From NCBI GenBank assembly GCA_045636425.1, contig JAZTXM010000012.1, positions 1 through 64,000 of the forward strand: a DNA stretch of 64,000 nucleotides. The letters run 5' to 3'. Below the pieces are notes generated by a model, which saw only the letters and a program-made list of their open reading frames with translations, had not been told where the DNA came from and made no database searches. This DNA comes from UMGS1883 sp045636425 (GTDB lineage Bacteria > Bacillota > Clostridia > UMGS1883). Position numbers and translations under genes: made by a program. This document shows positions 16,136-25,805 of this stretch, piece after piece (the first letter of the stretch is position 1; each line of letters opens with the position of its first letter).

Positions 16136-17351
16136 TATTTTCAGCGGCATTTTTTCCGGCAAGATATCCCGTAGAAAATGCTATTTGAAGATTGAATCCA
16201 CCCGTATAAGCGTCAACATCTATAATTTCGCCTGCAAAGTAAAATCCCTTTACAATCTTGCTTTCCATTGTAGATGCGTTAATTTCTTTCACATTTACTC
16301 CGCCGCTTGTTATGATTGCTTCTGATACGGGGCGGTACGATTTAATTGTAAAAGTAAGTTGCTTTAAAAGGTTAAGAAGATTCCTTCTCTCCTCTTTAGT
16401 AATACTGTTTACCTTTTTATATGGATCTATTCCCGATTTTTTCACAATATAGTCAATCATCTTTGACGGAAGCAAATCGGAAAGGGAATTTTCAAAGTTT
16501 TTATTTTGGTACTTTTCAAAATCACGCAGTATTCTTTTATCAAGAGTATCCGTATCAAGTGCCGGTTTAAGGTCGATTTCCATCCGCATTCCCTCGGGAT
16601 TTTCACCCATATGACTGCTTGAAGAAAGAATCACGGGACCTGTTAGTCCAAAGTGCGTAAAAAGCATTTCGCCAAAATCCGTAAACTTCTTTTTGCCCTG
16701 CTTATCAAATACGGAAACTGAAATGTTTTTCAAGGAAAGCCCCATTAAAGCTTTCGTACTTTCCACCGTTTCGAGTGGAACAAGGGCAGGCTTAATCTTT
16801 GTAATGGTGTGCCCGATTTTTTCTGCAAGTAAATATCCGTCACCCGTAGAGCCTGTCTGCGGATAGCTTTTGCCGCCCGTTGCCAATATAACGCTACGGC
16901 AAAAAACAGTAGATGTTTCGGTTTTTACACCCTTAACTACGCCGTTTTCAGTAAGAATTTCCACAACTTTTCCGGAAATAACCCTTACATTAAGTTCTCT
17001 AAGCTTATTTTTCAGGGCATTTACTATATCCGCCGCATTATCACTTTGCGGAAAGATACGTGCACCCCTTTCCTCCTTTAATTTAACACCGCACTCCTCG
17101 AAGAAATTCATGGTATCAAAATTGGAGAAGGTATATATTGCACTGTAGAGAAAATTGCGATTTGTGGGAATGTTTTCAAAAATTTCCTCCGTAGCACAGC
17201 CGTTTGTTACATTGCATCTTCCCTTGCCTGTTATTCGGAGCTTTTTTCCCAAATCCTTATTCTTTTCTATCAGGGTGACATTTGCACCCTCCTGCGCTGC
17301 CGAGATTGCCGCCATCATGCCCGCGGCACCTCCGCCTATAACTACAATCAT
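16104..17351 (-). CDS. HI0933/BaiN-family FAD-dependent flavoprotein
   Basis: 415 residues. The N-terminal dinucleotide fold VIGGGAAGMMAAISAA (about 4-19) is followed by the family hallmark LRITGKGRCNVTN (about 38-50), then VILATGGKSYPQTGSTGDG and the C-terminal ITSGGVNVKEI...GLYFAGE-like FYFAGEIIDVDAYTGGFN. Members bind FAD; the substrate is not known for most. Start overlaps the stop of the methyltransferase gene (TAATG). The last nine codons and the stop are supplied by the inverted repeat of a MITE-like element, so the natural C-terminus was probably slightly different. Confidence 0.9.
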   Translation of the reverse strand: MIVVIGGGAAGMMAAISAAQEGANVTLIEKNKDLGKKLRITGKGRCNVTNGCATEEIFENIPTNRNFLYSAIYTFSNFDTMNFFEECGVKLKEERGARIFPQSDNAADIVNALKNKLRELNVRVISGKVVEILTENGVVKGVKTETSTVFCRSVILATGGKSYPQTGSTGDGYLLAEKIGHTITKIKPALVPLETVESTKALMGLSLKNISVSVFDKQGKKKFTDFGEMLFTHFGLTGPVILSSSSHMGENPEGMRMEIDLKPALDTDTLDKRILRDFEKYQNKNFENSLSDLLPSKMIDYIVKKSGIDPYKKVNSITKEERRNLLNLLKQLTFTIKSYRPVSEAIITSGGVNVKEINASTMESKIVKGFYFAGEIIDVDAYTGGFNLQIAFSTGYLAGKNAAENRHKVAQPDMV

Positions 17352-18091
17352 TATCTTTTCCCCTGTTCCTGAGCAACAAAAAATACTCTTTCACTGTTTT
17401 TCTTAGGATTATCAAAGCTAAGAGAGTTATACACCCTGAGGAGCTTCATACCCGAATTTTCAATCAGTGTCTTTATTTCTTCTATTTCATAGGCACGCTC
17501 GCTGTGCTGCTCGTCAAACCTTGTATATTCATTTCCTTCTTTGCAGAAGAATGTCAGGTAAAAATCACAGATTTTTCTCTTTTTATCATATTCATTCTGC
17601 CATGTGCAGAAAACGTTATCATCTTCAAGCACAAAGGTGTTGTTTCCTATTACATTTTCAAGCTTATACGCGGTATTTATATCAAAGATAAAAAGTCCGC
17701 CGGGATCAAGGTAATTATTTACAAGCTTAAACACCCGAAGAAGCTCACGCTTATCGGTAACATAGTTTATACAATCAAGGCTTGAAATAACAAAATCCAC
17801 AGTGCCGTAAAGCTCAAACTCCGACATATTCTGATTGAGATACAGTACATCCAGCCCCTCTGACTTTTCCCTTGCCACCATAAGCATATCCTCCGACAAA
17901 TCCACGCCTGTCATTTCTATGCCTCTTTTTGCAAGCTCTACAGTCATGTTCCCCGTTCCACAACCAAGGTCAAGACCGAGTTTGGGATTAAGACCATAAC
18001 GCTGAAATATTTTAAAATAATAGTCTGCCCAGCTCTTATAATCAACATCATTAATTAATTTATCATATAAATAAGCAAACTCATTATACAT
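17351..18091 (-). CDS. class I SAM-dependent methyltransferase
   Basis: 246 residues. Starts MYNEFAYLYDKLINDVDY, a common clostridial family opening; motif I is LGLDLGCGTGNMTVELA (about 39-55), with MTGVDLSEDML and DFVISSLDCINY downstream. Substrate unknown. The ATG at 18091 matches where homologues begin; a GTG three codons earlier overlaps the pcrA stop (GTGA). No clear ribosome site is present, so translation is probably coupled to pcrA. It sits between the helicase and the flavoprotein in a continuous minus-strand run. Confidence 0.82.
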   Translation of the reverse strand: MYNEFAYLYDKLINDVDYKSWADYYFKIFQRYGLNPKLGLDLGCGTGNMTVELAKRGIEMTGVDLSEDMLMVAREKSEGLDVLYLNQNMSEFELYGTVDFVISSLDCINYVTDKRELLRVFKLVNNYLDPGGLFIFDINTAYKLENVIGNNTFVLEDDNVFCTWQNEYDKKRKICDFYLTFFCKEGNEYTRFDEQHSERAYEIEEIKTLIENSGMKLLRVYNSLSFDNPKKNSERVFFVAQEQGKR

Positions 18092-18096
18092 AATTA

Positions 18097-20274
18097 TCAC
18101 GCTTTCTGAAGCTTTGCATAAAGCCCCAAAAGATTTTTTGTTCCTACGCTTTCAAAGGCTATTTCATAATGAACGTCATTTCCAACGGGCGTTGCATCAA
18201 TTACTATGCCTTTGCCGAATTTTTTATGGATTACAACGTCACCCGATTTAAATACCTCGCCCTTTGTACTTACTGTGGTTGGCTTATTACCAAACAGTGA
18301 GCTTTCGGGGATATATGAGAAGCGGTTGTTATCATTTTCAGGAAGCCATGATTCCCGCGGTTTTGGAGTGTTATCCGTAACATCAAGAAGTTCGGGCGGG
18401 ATTTCGTCCAAAAATCTCGAAGGCTTGTACACCGAGGTTTTGCCGTAAAGCATCCTGCTTTGTGCCGTCGTAATAAAAAGAACCTCTTGTGCACGGGTAA
18501 TTCCAACGTAACACAATCTTCTCTCTTCCTCCAGTTCTTCACTACTGTAGCAGCTTGCCATATTGGGGAAAATTCCGTCATCAAAGCCACATATGAAAAC
18601 CACGGGGAATTCCAGACCCTTAGCGGCATGCATGGTCATAAATACCGCTGCTTCCAAGTCCTCGTCATAATTATCTATATCACTGATAAGTGCTAAATTA
18701 TCCATATAATCAAGGAATGTAGCATTCTCATTGTTGTCTTCGTAATTTGAAGCACCGTTTATAAGCTCATACACATTATCAATGCGTTCTTCGCCTTTTT
18801 CATCGGTTTCAAGAAAAGCACGATAGAGTGATTTTTCAAACACTTCATTTACAAGGTCACCTAAGGAGCTATCTTGAGAAAAAGCAGAGAGCTGTTCAAT
18901 AAGGTCGAAAAATTCCACTGCCGATGCATTGACAACCTCCCTGTTATTTCCGATTGCTTTAAGCATGCTTGTATTTTCTCTTTCAGCCAAGGCAGAAATT
19001 TTATCAAGAGTTACCTTTCCTATTTTTCTCGACGGTGTATTTATAATTCTTTTAAGGCTGATATCATCATCTGGATTCTTTATAAGCCTTAGGTATGCAA
19101 TCATATCGCGGATTTCCTTGCGGTCATAGAAACGAAGTCCCGAAAGAACTCTGTACGGAAGTGCTTTACGCATAAACACTTCTTCCAAAATTCGTGATGA
19201 TGCATTCGCACGATAGAGCACTGCCATATCGTTGTAGCTATAGCCGTCACGTGCCATTTGTGCCATTTTTTCTGCAATAAAGCTCGCTTCCTCATATTCA
19301 TTAGCCGCTTTATATACATTAATTTTTTCGCCCTCGCCTTTGTCCGTCCAGAGCTTTTTTCCTTTTCTTCCGTAATTATTCTTAATCACGCTGTTTGCGG
19401 CATCAAGAATATTCTGCGTTGAACGATAATTCTGTTCAAGGCGTATTACACGGCTTTCGGGGAAAGCTTTCTCAAAATCAAGAATATTTGAAATATCTGC
19501 ACCACGGAACTTATAAATACTCTGGTCGTCGTCACCCACAACGCAAAGGTTACGGTGCTTACCCGCAAGCAGAATTACCAGCTCATTCTGAGCCTTGTTT
19601 GTATCCTGAAACTCGTCCACGAGCACAAACCTGAATTTATTGCGATAAAATTCAAGTACATCCTCGTTTTCCTCAAAAAGCTTTACCGTGAGCATAATTA
19701 AATCATCAAAATCAAGGTCGTTTGCCGTCTTTAACTTACGCTGATAAAGGGAATACACACGCGCAATTTGCTTTTTCCTATAATCGTCCGCATAGTCAAG
19801 TGCGTAGCTTTCAGGGGTTAAGAGATTATCCTTTGCGTGAGAAATCTCACTTAAAACACTTCTTGGTGGAAGCTGTTTCTCATCAAATCCAAGTTCCTTA
19901 AGACATTCCTTAACAAGGGATTTCTGGTCATCAGAGTCAATAATGTTGAAACGCGTATCATAACCGATGCGGTCAATATCACGACGAAGAATCCTTACAC
20001 AAGCTGAGTGAAATGTTCTTACCCACATATCATTTGCAACAGCACCGATAAGATTTTCCACACGCTGTGCCATTTCGCGTGCGGCTTTATTTGTAAAAGT
20101 GATTGCAAGAATACTCCACGGTGAAATACCTTTTTCTTGAATCATGTATGCGATACGGTGAGTAAGCACTCTTGTCTTGCCGCTTCCTGCACCTGCTAAC
20201 ACCAAAAGAGGACCGTTGATATGTTCAACGGCCTCTCTCTGAGGTTTATTTAACTTTTCTAAAAGCTCATTCAT
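18097..20274 (-). CDS. pcrA: ATP-dependent DNA helicase PcrA/UvrD
   Basis: 725 residues of helicase superfamily 1. Q-motif LNKPQREAV, Walker A AGAGSGKTRVL (about 27-37), Walker B VDEFQDTN, motif III GDDDQSIYKFRGAD, motif IV EQNYRST, motif V MTMHAAKGLEF and motif VI VGITRAQE are all present. PcrA unwinds 3'-5' in repair and replication and removes RecA. The C-terminal domain ends with a short Tudor-like part (HKKFGKGIVIDATPVGNDVHYEI), typical of PcrA. Length is usual. Confidence 0.95.
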   Translation of the reverse strand: MNELLEKLNKPQREAVEHINGPLLVLAGAGSGKTRVLTHRIAYMIQEKGISPWSILAITFTNKAAREMAQRVENLIGAVANDMWVRTFHSACVRILRRDIDRIGYDTRFNIIDSDDQKSLVKECLKELGFDEKQLPPRSVLSEISHAKDNLLTPESYALDYADDYRKKQIARVYSLYQRKLKTANDLDFDDLIMLTVKLFEENEDVLEFYRNKFRFVLVDEFQDTNKAQNELVILLAGKHRNLCVVGDDDQSIYKFRGADISNILDFEKAFPESRVIRLEQNYRSTQNILDAANSVIKNNYGRKGKKLWTDKGEGEKINVYKAANEYEEASFIAEKMAQMARDGYSYNDMAVLYRANASSRILEEVFMRKALPYRVLSGLRFYDRKEIRDMIAYLRLIKNPDDDISLKRIINTPSRKIGKVTLDKISALAERENTSMLKAIGNNREVVNASAVEFFDLIEQLSAFSQDSSLGDLVNEVFEKSLYRAFLETDEKGEERIDNVYELINGASNYEDNNENATFLDYMDNLALISDIDNYDEDLEAAVFMTMHAAKGLEFPVVFICGFDDGIFPNMASCYSSEELEEERRLCYVGITRAQEVLFITTAQSRMLYGKTSVYKPSRFLDEIPPELLDVTDNTPKPRESWLPENDNNRFSYIPESSLFGNKPTTVSTKGEVFKSGDVVIHKKFGKGIVIDATPVGNDVHYEIAFESVGTKNLLGLYAKLQKA

Positions 20275-20307
20275 CGATATAATTCCCCTTTGGAATTATT
20301 TTTGGGA

Positions 20308-21255
20308 TTATTTCTTTTTGGCTATTGCTTTCTTTACGTTTTCTGCAATATTTTCTGCTGAAAGCCCATATTCTTTGAGAAGCTCGTAGGGCTTACCGCT
20401 CTTACCGAACACGTCCTGTGTACCCACTCTCAGCATGGGAACGGGACATGTTTCGCAAAGAACCTCTGCCACTGCACTGCCAAGTCCGCAGTTAACATTA
20501 TGCTCCTCTGCAGTAACGATTGCGCCTGTTTCACGAGCCGCTTTTTCAATTATATCACGGTCAATGGGCTTAATAGTGTGAATATTGATTACTGCCGCAT
20601 CAATTCCGTCATTTTTAAGAAGCTCTCTTGCTTCCAATGCGTAAGGAACCATAAGACCTGTCGCAATAATTGTGGCGTCCTTACCCTCTGCAAGCTGTAC
20701 GCCCTTGCCTATTTCAAAGTTATATGTATTTTCATCAAAAATCTGCGGAACGGGAAGTCTTCCGAAACGAAGATAAACAGGTCCGTCATATTTAACTGCC
20801 GCTTCAACAGCCGCCATCGCCTCAACATGGTCAGCAGGATTAATGATTACCATGCCGGGGATTGTGCGCATAATTCCCATATCCTCAAGGCACTGATGAG
20901 TTGCTCCATCCTCGCCTACGCTGATACCTGCGTGTGTTGCACCGATTTTTACATTAAGATGAGGATAACCGATAGAGTTACGAATCTGCTCAAAGGCACG
21001 GCCTGCAGCGAACATTGCAAAGGAGCTTGCAAAAACAATCTTTCCTGTGCTTGCAAGACCTGCCGCTGTTGAAAGCATATTGCCCTCAGCTATACCTGTA
21101 TTAATAAATCTTTCGGGGAATTTCTTCTTAAAAGTATCTGTCTTTGTTGATTTGGAAAGGTCGGCATCCATTACAACAATATCATATTTTTCTCCAAGCT
21201 CAGCAAGTGCCATACCGTAGCTCTCACGAGTTGCTTTTTTATCACCTATAGCCAT
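20308..21255 (-). CDS. transketolase, C-terminal subunit
   Basis: 315 residues carrying the Pyr-binding and C-terminal domains of transketolase: MDADLSKSTKTDTF, FINTGIAEGNMLSTAAGLA (catalytic Glu region), QIRNSIGYPHLNVKIGATHAG and EDGATHQCLEDMGIMRTIPG. Together with the upstream gene it makes a split transketolase as in many anaerobes, moving two-carbon units in the non-oxidative pentose phosphate pathway. ATG at 21255 is preferred (AAGGAA ten bases upstream) over a GTG three codons earlier. Nine to eighteen bases separate the subunits. Confidence 0.92.
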   Translation of the reverse strand: MAIGDKKATRESYGMALAELGEKYDIVVMDADLSKSTKTDTFKKKFPERFINTGIAEGNMLSTAAGLASTGKIVFASSFAMFAAGRAFEQIRNSIGYPHLNVKIGATHAGISVGEDGATHQCLEDMGIMRTIPGMVIINPADHVEAMAAVEAAVKYDGPVYLRFGRLPVPQIFDENTYNFEIGKGVQLAEGKDATIIATGLMVPYALEARELLKNDGIDAAVINIHTIKPIDRDIIEKAARETGAIVTAEEHNVNCGLGSAVAEVLCETCPVPMLRVGTQDVFGKSGKPYELLKEYGLSAENIAENVKKAIAKKK

Positions 21256-21273
21256 AACTTTCACATTCCTTTC

Positions 21274-22107
21274 TTATTCAGCTTCAAGAGCACTGAGTGC
21301 CTCATCAAGCTCCGCGATAGCCTGCTTGTACTGTTCTTCATTGGGAGCAGCCCCGTGCCAGCCTGCCTGATTTTCCATGAATGAAACGCCCTTACCCTTA
21401 ACACACTTTGCGATGATGATGGTGGGTTTACCCTCTACCTTATGAGCTTCATCAATTGCATTTCTGATTTGATCGTAATCGTGTCCGTCAATTGTGATTA
21501 CATTCCAGTTAAAAGCTTCGAACTTCTTGTCGATAGGTGTGGAGTTCATAACTTCACGGATGTCCCCGTCAATCTGAAGTCCGTTAAAATCAAGGAATGC
21601 TACAAGATTATCGAGCTTGTAGTGTGCCGCAAACATTGCCGCTTCCCAAACCTGACCTTCTTCGATTTCTCCGTCACCCAAAATTGTGTAAACCTTGAAA
21701 TCCTTACCGTCAAGCTTTGCAGAAAGAGCCATTCCGTTAGCTGCCGAAATACCCTGACCGAGAGAGCCTGTAGACATATCTACACCGGGAACGCCCTTCA
21801 TGTCGGGATGACCCTGAAGTATGCTGTCTGCTCTGCGGAGTGTAGCACAAAGGTCTGTGGAGAAAAAGCCACGCTCTGCAAGTATTCCGTAGAGAATGGG
21901 TGCACAATGACCTTTTGAAAGAACAAATCTGTCACGATCTGCCTTTTTCGGTTCCTTAGGGTCAATATTCATCTTTTCAAAATACAAAACAGCTAAAATA
22001 TCAGCTATAGAAAGGCTTCCGCCCGGATGTCCTGATGCGGCATTGTAGATGCCCGTTAAAGCAAGCTTTCTTGCTTTGTACGCATGAATTTTGGTAGAAT
22101 TCTTCAT
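21274..22107 (-). CDS. transketolase, N-terminal (thiamine diphosphate) subunit
   Basis: 277 residues. The ThDP-binding motif is GDGEIEEGQVWEAAMFAAHY (about residues 143-162) with LDNLVAFLDFNGLQIDG after it; SKGHCAPILYGIL and MSTGSLGQGIS line the cofactor pocket. Forms the split enzyme with the next gene. The ATG at 22107 is preceded by AGGAGTG; a GTG four codons earlier abuts that site. Between mrnC and the C-terminal subunit on the same strand. Confidence 0.93.
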   Translation of the reverse strand: MKNSTKIHAYKARKLALTGIYNAASGHPGGSLSIADILAVLYFEKMNIDPKEPKKADRDRFVLSKGHCAPILYGILAERGFFSTDLCATLRRADSILQGHPDMKGVPGVDMSTGSLGQGISAANGMALSAKLDGKDFKVYTILGDGEIEEGQVWEAAMFAAHYKLDNLVAFLDFNGLQIDGDIREVMNSTPIDKKFEAFNWNVITIDGHDYDQIRNAIDEAHKVEGKPTIIIAKCVKGKGVSFMENQAGWHGAAPNEEQYKQAIAELDEALSALEAE

Positions 22108-22132
22108 TTTGACAATCACTCCTATGTTAAAA

Positions 22133-22540
22133 TTAATTATGTTCTTCTAAAATTGCCGTGTAGGCTTTTTCAAGCAAAAAGCTAAGACGCTCTGTATCAT
22201 TACTAAGATACAAATAGCCAATAAGGGTTTCAAAGCCTGTTGCCATACGATACTCCGTAACATCGGCATTTTTCGGCGTGGTGTTACTCTTTGCATTACG
22301 CCCCCATTTAAGGACACGAAGCTCATCCTCCGTAAGATATTCCTCAATGGCATAAGCACTTACCGACTGGGAATGTGCTTTAACAAAGCCTACTGCCTCC
22401 TTATGCATTACGGTAACGTGTCGGTTTCCTTTCCGAAGCACCTTTGTCCTTATAAAAAGGTCATAAACCGTGTCCCCGATATATGCGAGAGCCAGGGGGC
22501 TATATTCCTTGGGATTTATATTATCAGCTTTAAACAGCAT
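22133..22540 (-). CDS. mrnC: Mini-ribonuclease III
   Basis: 135 residues. An RNase III catalytic domain alone, without a double-stranded RNA-binding domain: ALAYIGDTVYDLFIRTKVL (about 18-36) and TGFETLIGYLYLSND contain the acidic catalytic residues. Mini-III trims 23S rRNA precursor ends in Firmicutes. Position directly after cysS is a conserved Firmicutes pairing and supports the call. Confidence 0.93.
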   Translation of the reverse strand: MLFKADNINPKEYSPLALAYIGDTVYDLFIRTKVLRKGNRHVTVMHKEAVGFVKAHSQSVSAYAIEEYLTEDELRVLKWGRNAKSNTTPKNADVTEYRMATGFETLIGYLYLSNDTERLSFLLEKAYTAILEEHN

Positions 22541-22552
22541 ATAACTGCTCCC

Positions 22553-23941
22553 TTACTTTTCTATTTTCCACTTTACACCATCGGGTGTATCTTCGAGTAC
22601 AATTCCTCTTGCCTTGAGGTCGTCACGGATTTTGTCCGCCAAAGCCCAGTTTTTATCTTTTCTTGCCTGAGTTCTCTCGGCAATCAGTGCTTCTATTTCT
22701 TCGTCGAGGCTTGCTTTTTGGGTATTTTTGAGAAGTCCCAGCACATTACCAAGCTCAATAATGGTGTCCTTTGCAAGCTGAAGTTCTGCTTTATTGGGTT
22801 CTTTCATTGTGTTTGCATATCGAACAGCTTCAAAAATTGCTGATATGGCATCGGCAGTGTTGAGGTCGTCCTCCATGGAGGATATAAATTTATTTTTATA
22901 TCCCTCCATAGCTGCCTTTATCTCTTCCCCTGCTTCACCCTCGGGAGCATTATTCATGAGGAAATCAATATTGTCAACACAATTGTAAATTCGCTCAAGA
23001 CCATTTTTTGCCGCATCCATAAGCTCGTCGCAGAAATTGATGGGGCTTCTGTAGTGAGCGGAAAGCATAAAGAAACGAATTACTTCGTAGTCATACTTTG
23101 CAGCAATATCACGTACAGTAAAGAAATTACCGAGAGATTTACTCATTTTCTCATTATTAACATTTATAAAGCCATTGTGAAGCCAGTAGTTTGCAAAAGG
23201 CGTTCCGTTTGCACAAACACTCTGGGCAATCTCGTTTTCATGATGAGGGAAAATAAGATCAAAACCACCGCTGTGTATATCAATGGTGTGACCGAGGTAT
23301 CTGTTTACCATTGCCGTACATTCAATGTGCCAACCCGGTCTTCCGATTCCCCAAGGGCTTTCCCAGCCGATTTCATCATCGGATTTACGCTTTTTCCAAA
23401 GAGCAAAGTCCATGGGATGATGCTTTTTATCGTCAAGCTCCTTGCGGACACCGCTCTCTAAATCCTCAAGAGGCTGATGACTGAGTTTTCCGTAGTCCTT
23501 ATAGCTTTCAACGGAGAAATATACATCACCATCCACCTCATATGCGTGTCCCTTTTCAATAAGGGTAGACACAGTTTCAATGATGGCATCAATATTTTCC
23601 GTAGCTCTGGGATGCACGGAGGCTTCCTTGATTCCGAGAGCCTTAGCATCTACAAAATACTCTTTTATATATTTTTCGGCAATTTCGGGAACGGTAGTTC
23701 CTTCTTCTCTCGCCTTATTTATAAGTTTATCGTCAACATCCGTAAAGTTCTGCACGAATTTAACATCATATCCCCTGTATTCAAGAAACTGTCTGAGGCA
23801 GTCAAACACTATAAAGGGGCGTGCATTTCCCAAGTGAAAGTAATTATAAACTGTAGGTCCGCAGGAATACATCTTTACTTCTCCGGGAGCTATCGGTTTA
23901 AATTCTTCCTTTGTTCTTGTTAAAGTGTTATATAATTTCAT
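22553..23941 (-). CDS. cysS: cysteinyl-tRNA synthetase
   Basis: 462 residues, class I. CGPTVYNYFHLGNARPF (about 24-40) includes the HIGH motif and a zinc-binding Cys; WHIECTAM and the HHENEIAQS supply other ligands; KMSKSLGNFF is the KMSKS loop. The ATG at 23941 follows AGGTG; a GTG three codons earlier is in frame. The preceding gene is cysE, so cysteine synthesis and charging are co-expressed, an arrangement also found in Bacillus (cysE-cysS). Confidence 0.95.
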   Translation of the reverse strand: MKLYNTLTRTKEEFKPIAPGEVKMYSCGPTVYNYFHLGNARPFIVFDCLRQFLEYRGYDVKFVQNFTDVDDKLINKAREEGTTVPEIAEKYIKEYFVDAKALGIKEASVHPRATENIDAIIETVSTLIEKGHAYEVDGDVYFSVESYKDYGKLSHQPLEDLESGVRKELDDKKHHPMDFALWKKRKSDDEIGWESPWGIGRPGWHIECTAMVNRYLGHTIDIHSGGFDLIFPHHENEIAQSVCANGTPFANYWLHNGFINVNNEKMSKSLGNFFTVRDIAAKYDYEVIRFFMLSAHYRSPINFCDELMDAAKNGLERIYNCVDNIDFLMNNAPEGEAGEEIKAAMEGYKNKFISSMEDDLNTADAISAIFEAVRYANTMKEPNKAELQLAKDTIIELGNVLGLLKNTQKASLDEEIEALIAERTQARKDKNWALADKIRDDLKARGIVLEDTPDGVKWKIEK

Positions 23942-23946
23942 AGCGA

Positions 23947-24594
23947 TCACCTTTCGTTGCCATTATTTTTTACTCTTTCAAGCTCAGCAGTAAGCTTATC
24001 AATTCGGGCACTCATCCGACAAAGCTCCTGGCTGACAGGGTCGGGAATATGAATCTGATCCATATTATCCACCCTTTTGTCACCGCGTTTAACAACACGG
24101 GCGGGAACGCCCACGCAGGTGCTGTCCGGCTCAACCTCGCGGAGCAAGACTGCATTTGCCGCAATCTTTGAGTTATCGCCTACAGTGAAAGGACCGAGAA
24201 TTTTAGCACCTGAGCCGACCATTACATTATTGCCCAATGTGGGATGTCGCTTCCCCGTATCCTTACCCGTACCTCCGAGGGTTACTCCCTGATATATAGT
24301 ACAGTCATCACCGATTACGGTGGTCTCTCCTATTACCACTCCGCAGCCATGGTCAATTAAAAGACCTTTACCGATAGTAGCTCCGGGATGAATTTCAATT
24401 TTCGTAAGAAATCTGGAAAACTGACTGATAAGTCTTGGGATAAATCTGAGATGACAGCGGTAAAGCATATGTGCAAATCTGTGAAACAGCACCGCATGAA
24501 ACCCGGGGTAAAGAAGTATTACCTCCAGTGCATTTCTTGCCGCAGGGTCACGTTCAAGTATTGATTTGATATCGTAAATTGTTCTGCCTAACAT
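23947..24594 (-). CDS. cysE: serine O-acetyltransferase
   Basis: 215 residues. Makes O-acetylserine from serine and acetyl-CoA, the first step of cysteine synthesis. An N-terminal helical part (LYPGFHAVLFHRFAHMLY) precedes the left-handed beta-helix with hexapeptide repeats (IHPGATIGKGLLIDHG, VIGDDCTIYQGVTLGGTG, KRHPTLGNNVMVGSGAKIL). The C-terminal coiled extension (about 190-215) is charged. The ATG at 24594 has GAGGTG seven bases upstream; an earlier in-frame start at 24642 would run through a hairpin and lacks a ribosome site. First gene of the run to cysS. Confidence 0.93.
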   Translation of the reverse strand: MLGRTIYDIKSILERDPAARNALEVILLYPGFHAVLFHRFAHMLYRCHLRFIPRLISQFSRFLTKIEIHPGATIGKGLLIDHGCGVVIGETTVIGDDCTIYQGVTLGGTGKDTGKRHPTLGNNVMVGSGAKILGPFTVGDNSKIAANAVLLREVEPDSTCVGVPARVVKRGDKRVDNMDQIHIPDPVSQELCRMSARIDKLTAELERVKNNGNER

Positions 24595-24669
24595 ATCAGT
24601 CACCTCACAGCCGTAGGAAATTCCGCCTTTTGGGCGGAACAAAATCTTTTTATTTTATCTAACTACATC

Positions 24670-24698
24670 ATTATATAATATTTTGTAGAAAAAAACAA
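24670..24698 (-). promoter_or_regulatory. promoter of cysE-cysS
   Basis: Minus strand: TTGTTT, 17 bases, TATAAT. The 331-base gap 24595-24925 between cysE and yitT also holds a short hairpin (TTCCGCC arms, about 24623-24641) in the cysE leader; the rest is AT-rich and I see no T-box, riboswitch or small gene in it. Confidence 0.6.
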
Positions 24699-24925
24699 CC
24701 TAATTTTTCATAAAATTAATGCATAATTTTAAGCCAGGAATGCATCTGTTATCGCAAATGATATTTTTCTCCGTTTTTACATTTCCACGCAAAAAATTAT
24801 CGCTTTTTTCTTTTACGCTGAAGTTCCTTTCTTTTTGCATGTTTTCAGCTGAAAAATATTGCTTTTTGCGTGCTTCTGTGTTAGAATTATTTCTTGCAAA
24901 TTCTATAGTATAACAGGGTGATAAA

Positions 24926-25798
24926 ATGCATAACAGGCAATTAGCTCACAATTTTCTTTCAAAGGAAAAACTAAGACAAAACTTTCTGTTTCTGATAGGC
25001 CCCATTATTACAGCTTTCGGGATCAGTGTATTTTACCTGCCGAACAAAGTAGTAAGCGGCGGTGTTTCAGGTCTTTCCACGATTCTGTACCATATTGCAG
25101 AAATTCCTCCGGGACTTTCCTTTGCCGTTATCAATATTCTTTTCCTGCTTATTTCTTTTAAAGTTATAGGAAAAGAATTTGTTGTAAAAACAATTATCGG
25201 CGCGGCGAATATTTCCATATTTGTACAGCTTTTTTCCGAGCTTCCGGCTTTAACGGATGATATTGTATTAGCCTCCCTTTTCGGTTCGATTCTGTATGGT
25301 TTCGGAATCGGACTGACGCTTCTTTCGGGCGGTTCAACAGGTGGTACGGACATCTTAGGAAGGCTGCTTCAGTACTTTTTTCCGCATTTTAAAATAGGCA
25401 AGCTTCTTTTGATTGTAGATGCCATGGTAATATTAACCTCGCTTATTGTTTTCGGAAACATTAATCTTACCCTTTGGGGCATTGTAGCACTCTTTGTATC
25501 AACCTTTGCTGTTGACTGGCTGATTCAGAAGCTGAACGTTTCAAAATTAGCTTTTATTGTTACCGATAAGGGGATTGACGTGGCAAAGCTCCTTGTATCA
25601 ACCTCCCCCAGAGGGGTAACAATCTTTGACGTAACGGGCGCGTACACAATGCAGAAAAAGTCAACCCTTATGTGTGCTTTAAAAGAAAATGAAATCCCCG
25701 AATTCCAAAGAAAGATACTGGAAATAGACTGCGATGCCTTCATTATATTCTCCGAGTCCCAGCAGATTGTCGGCAACGGATTCCATGTATACAGGTAA
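24926..25798 (+). CDS. YitT family membrane protein (DUF161 + DUF2179)
   Basis: 290 residues with five to six membrane segments (about residues 15-205). PNKVVSGGVSGLSTILYH and LLSGGSTGGTDILGRLLQ are the two DUF161 repeat signatures; the soluble C-terminal DUF2179 domain (about 205-290) has TSPRGVTIFDVTGAYT. Function unknown; some relatives are put near transport or metabolite sensing. It stands divergently from cysE and is followed eight bases later by an AraC-type regulator. AGGGTG lies shortly before the ATG. Confidence 0.88.
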   Translation: MHNRQLAHNFLSKEKLRQNFLFLIGPIITAFGISVFYLPNKVVSGGVSGLSTILYHIAEIPPGLSFAVINILFLLISFKVIGKEFVVKTIIGAANISIFVQLFSELPALTDDIVLASLFGSILYGFGIGLTLLSGGSTGGTDILGRLLQYFFPHFKIGKLLLIVDAMVILTSLIVFGNINLTLWGIVALFVSTFAVDWLIQKLNVSKLAFIVTDKGIDVAKLLVSTSPRGVTIFDVTGAYTMQKKSTLMCALKENEIPEFQRKILEIDCDAFIIFSESQQIVGNGFHVYR

Positions 25799-25805
25799 TG
25801 TTTTT

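Noticed and set aside
24595..24700. Possible T-box leader for cysE-cysS
   Set aside because: About 70 leader bases, one small hairpin, no AGGGTGG T-box sequence or terminator.
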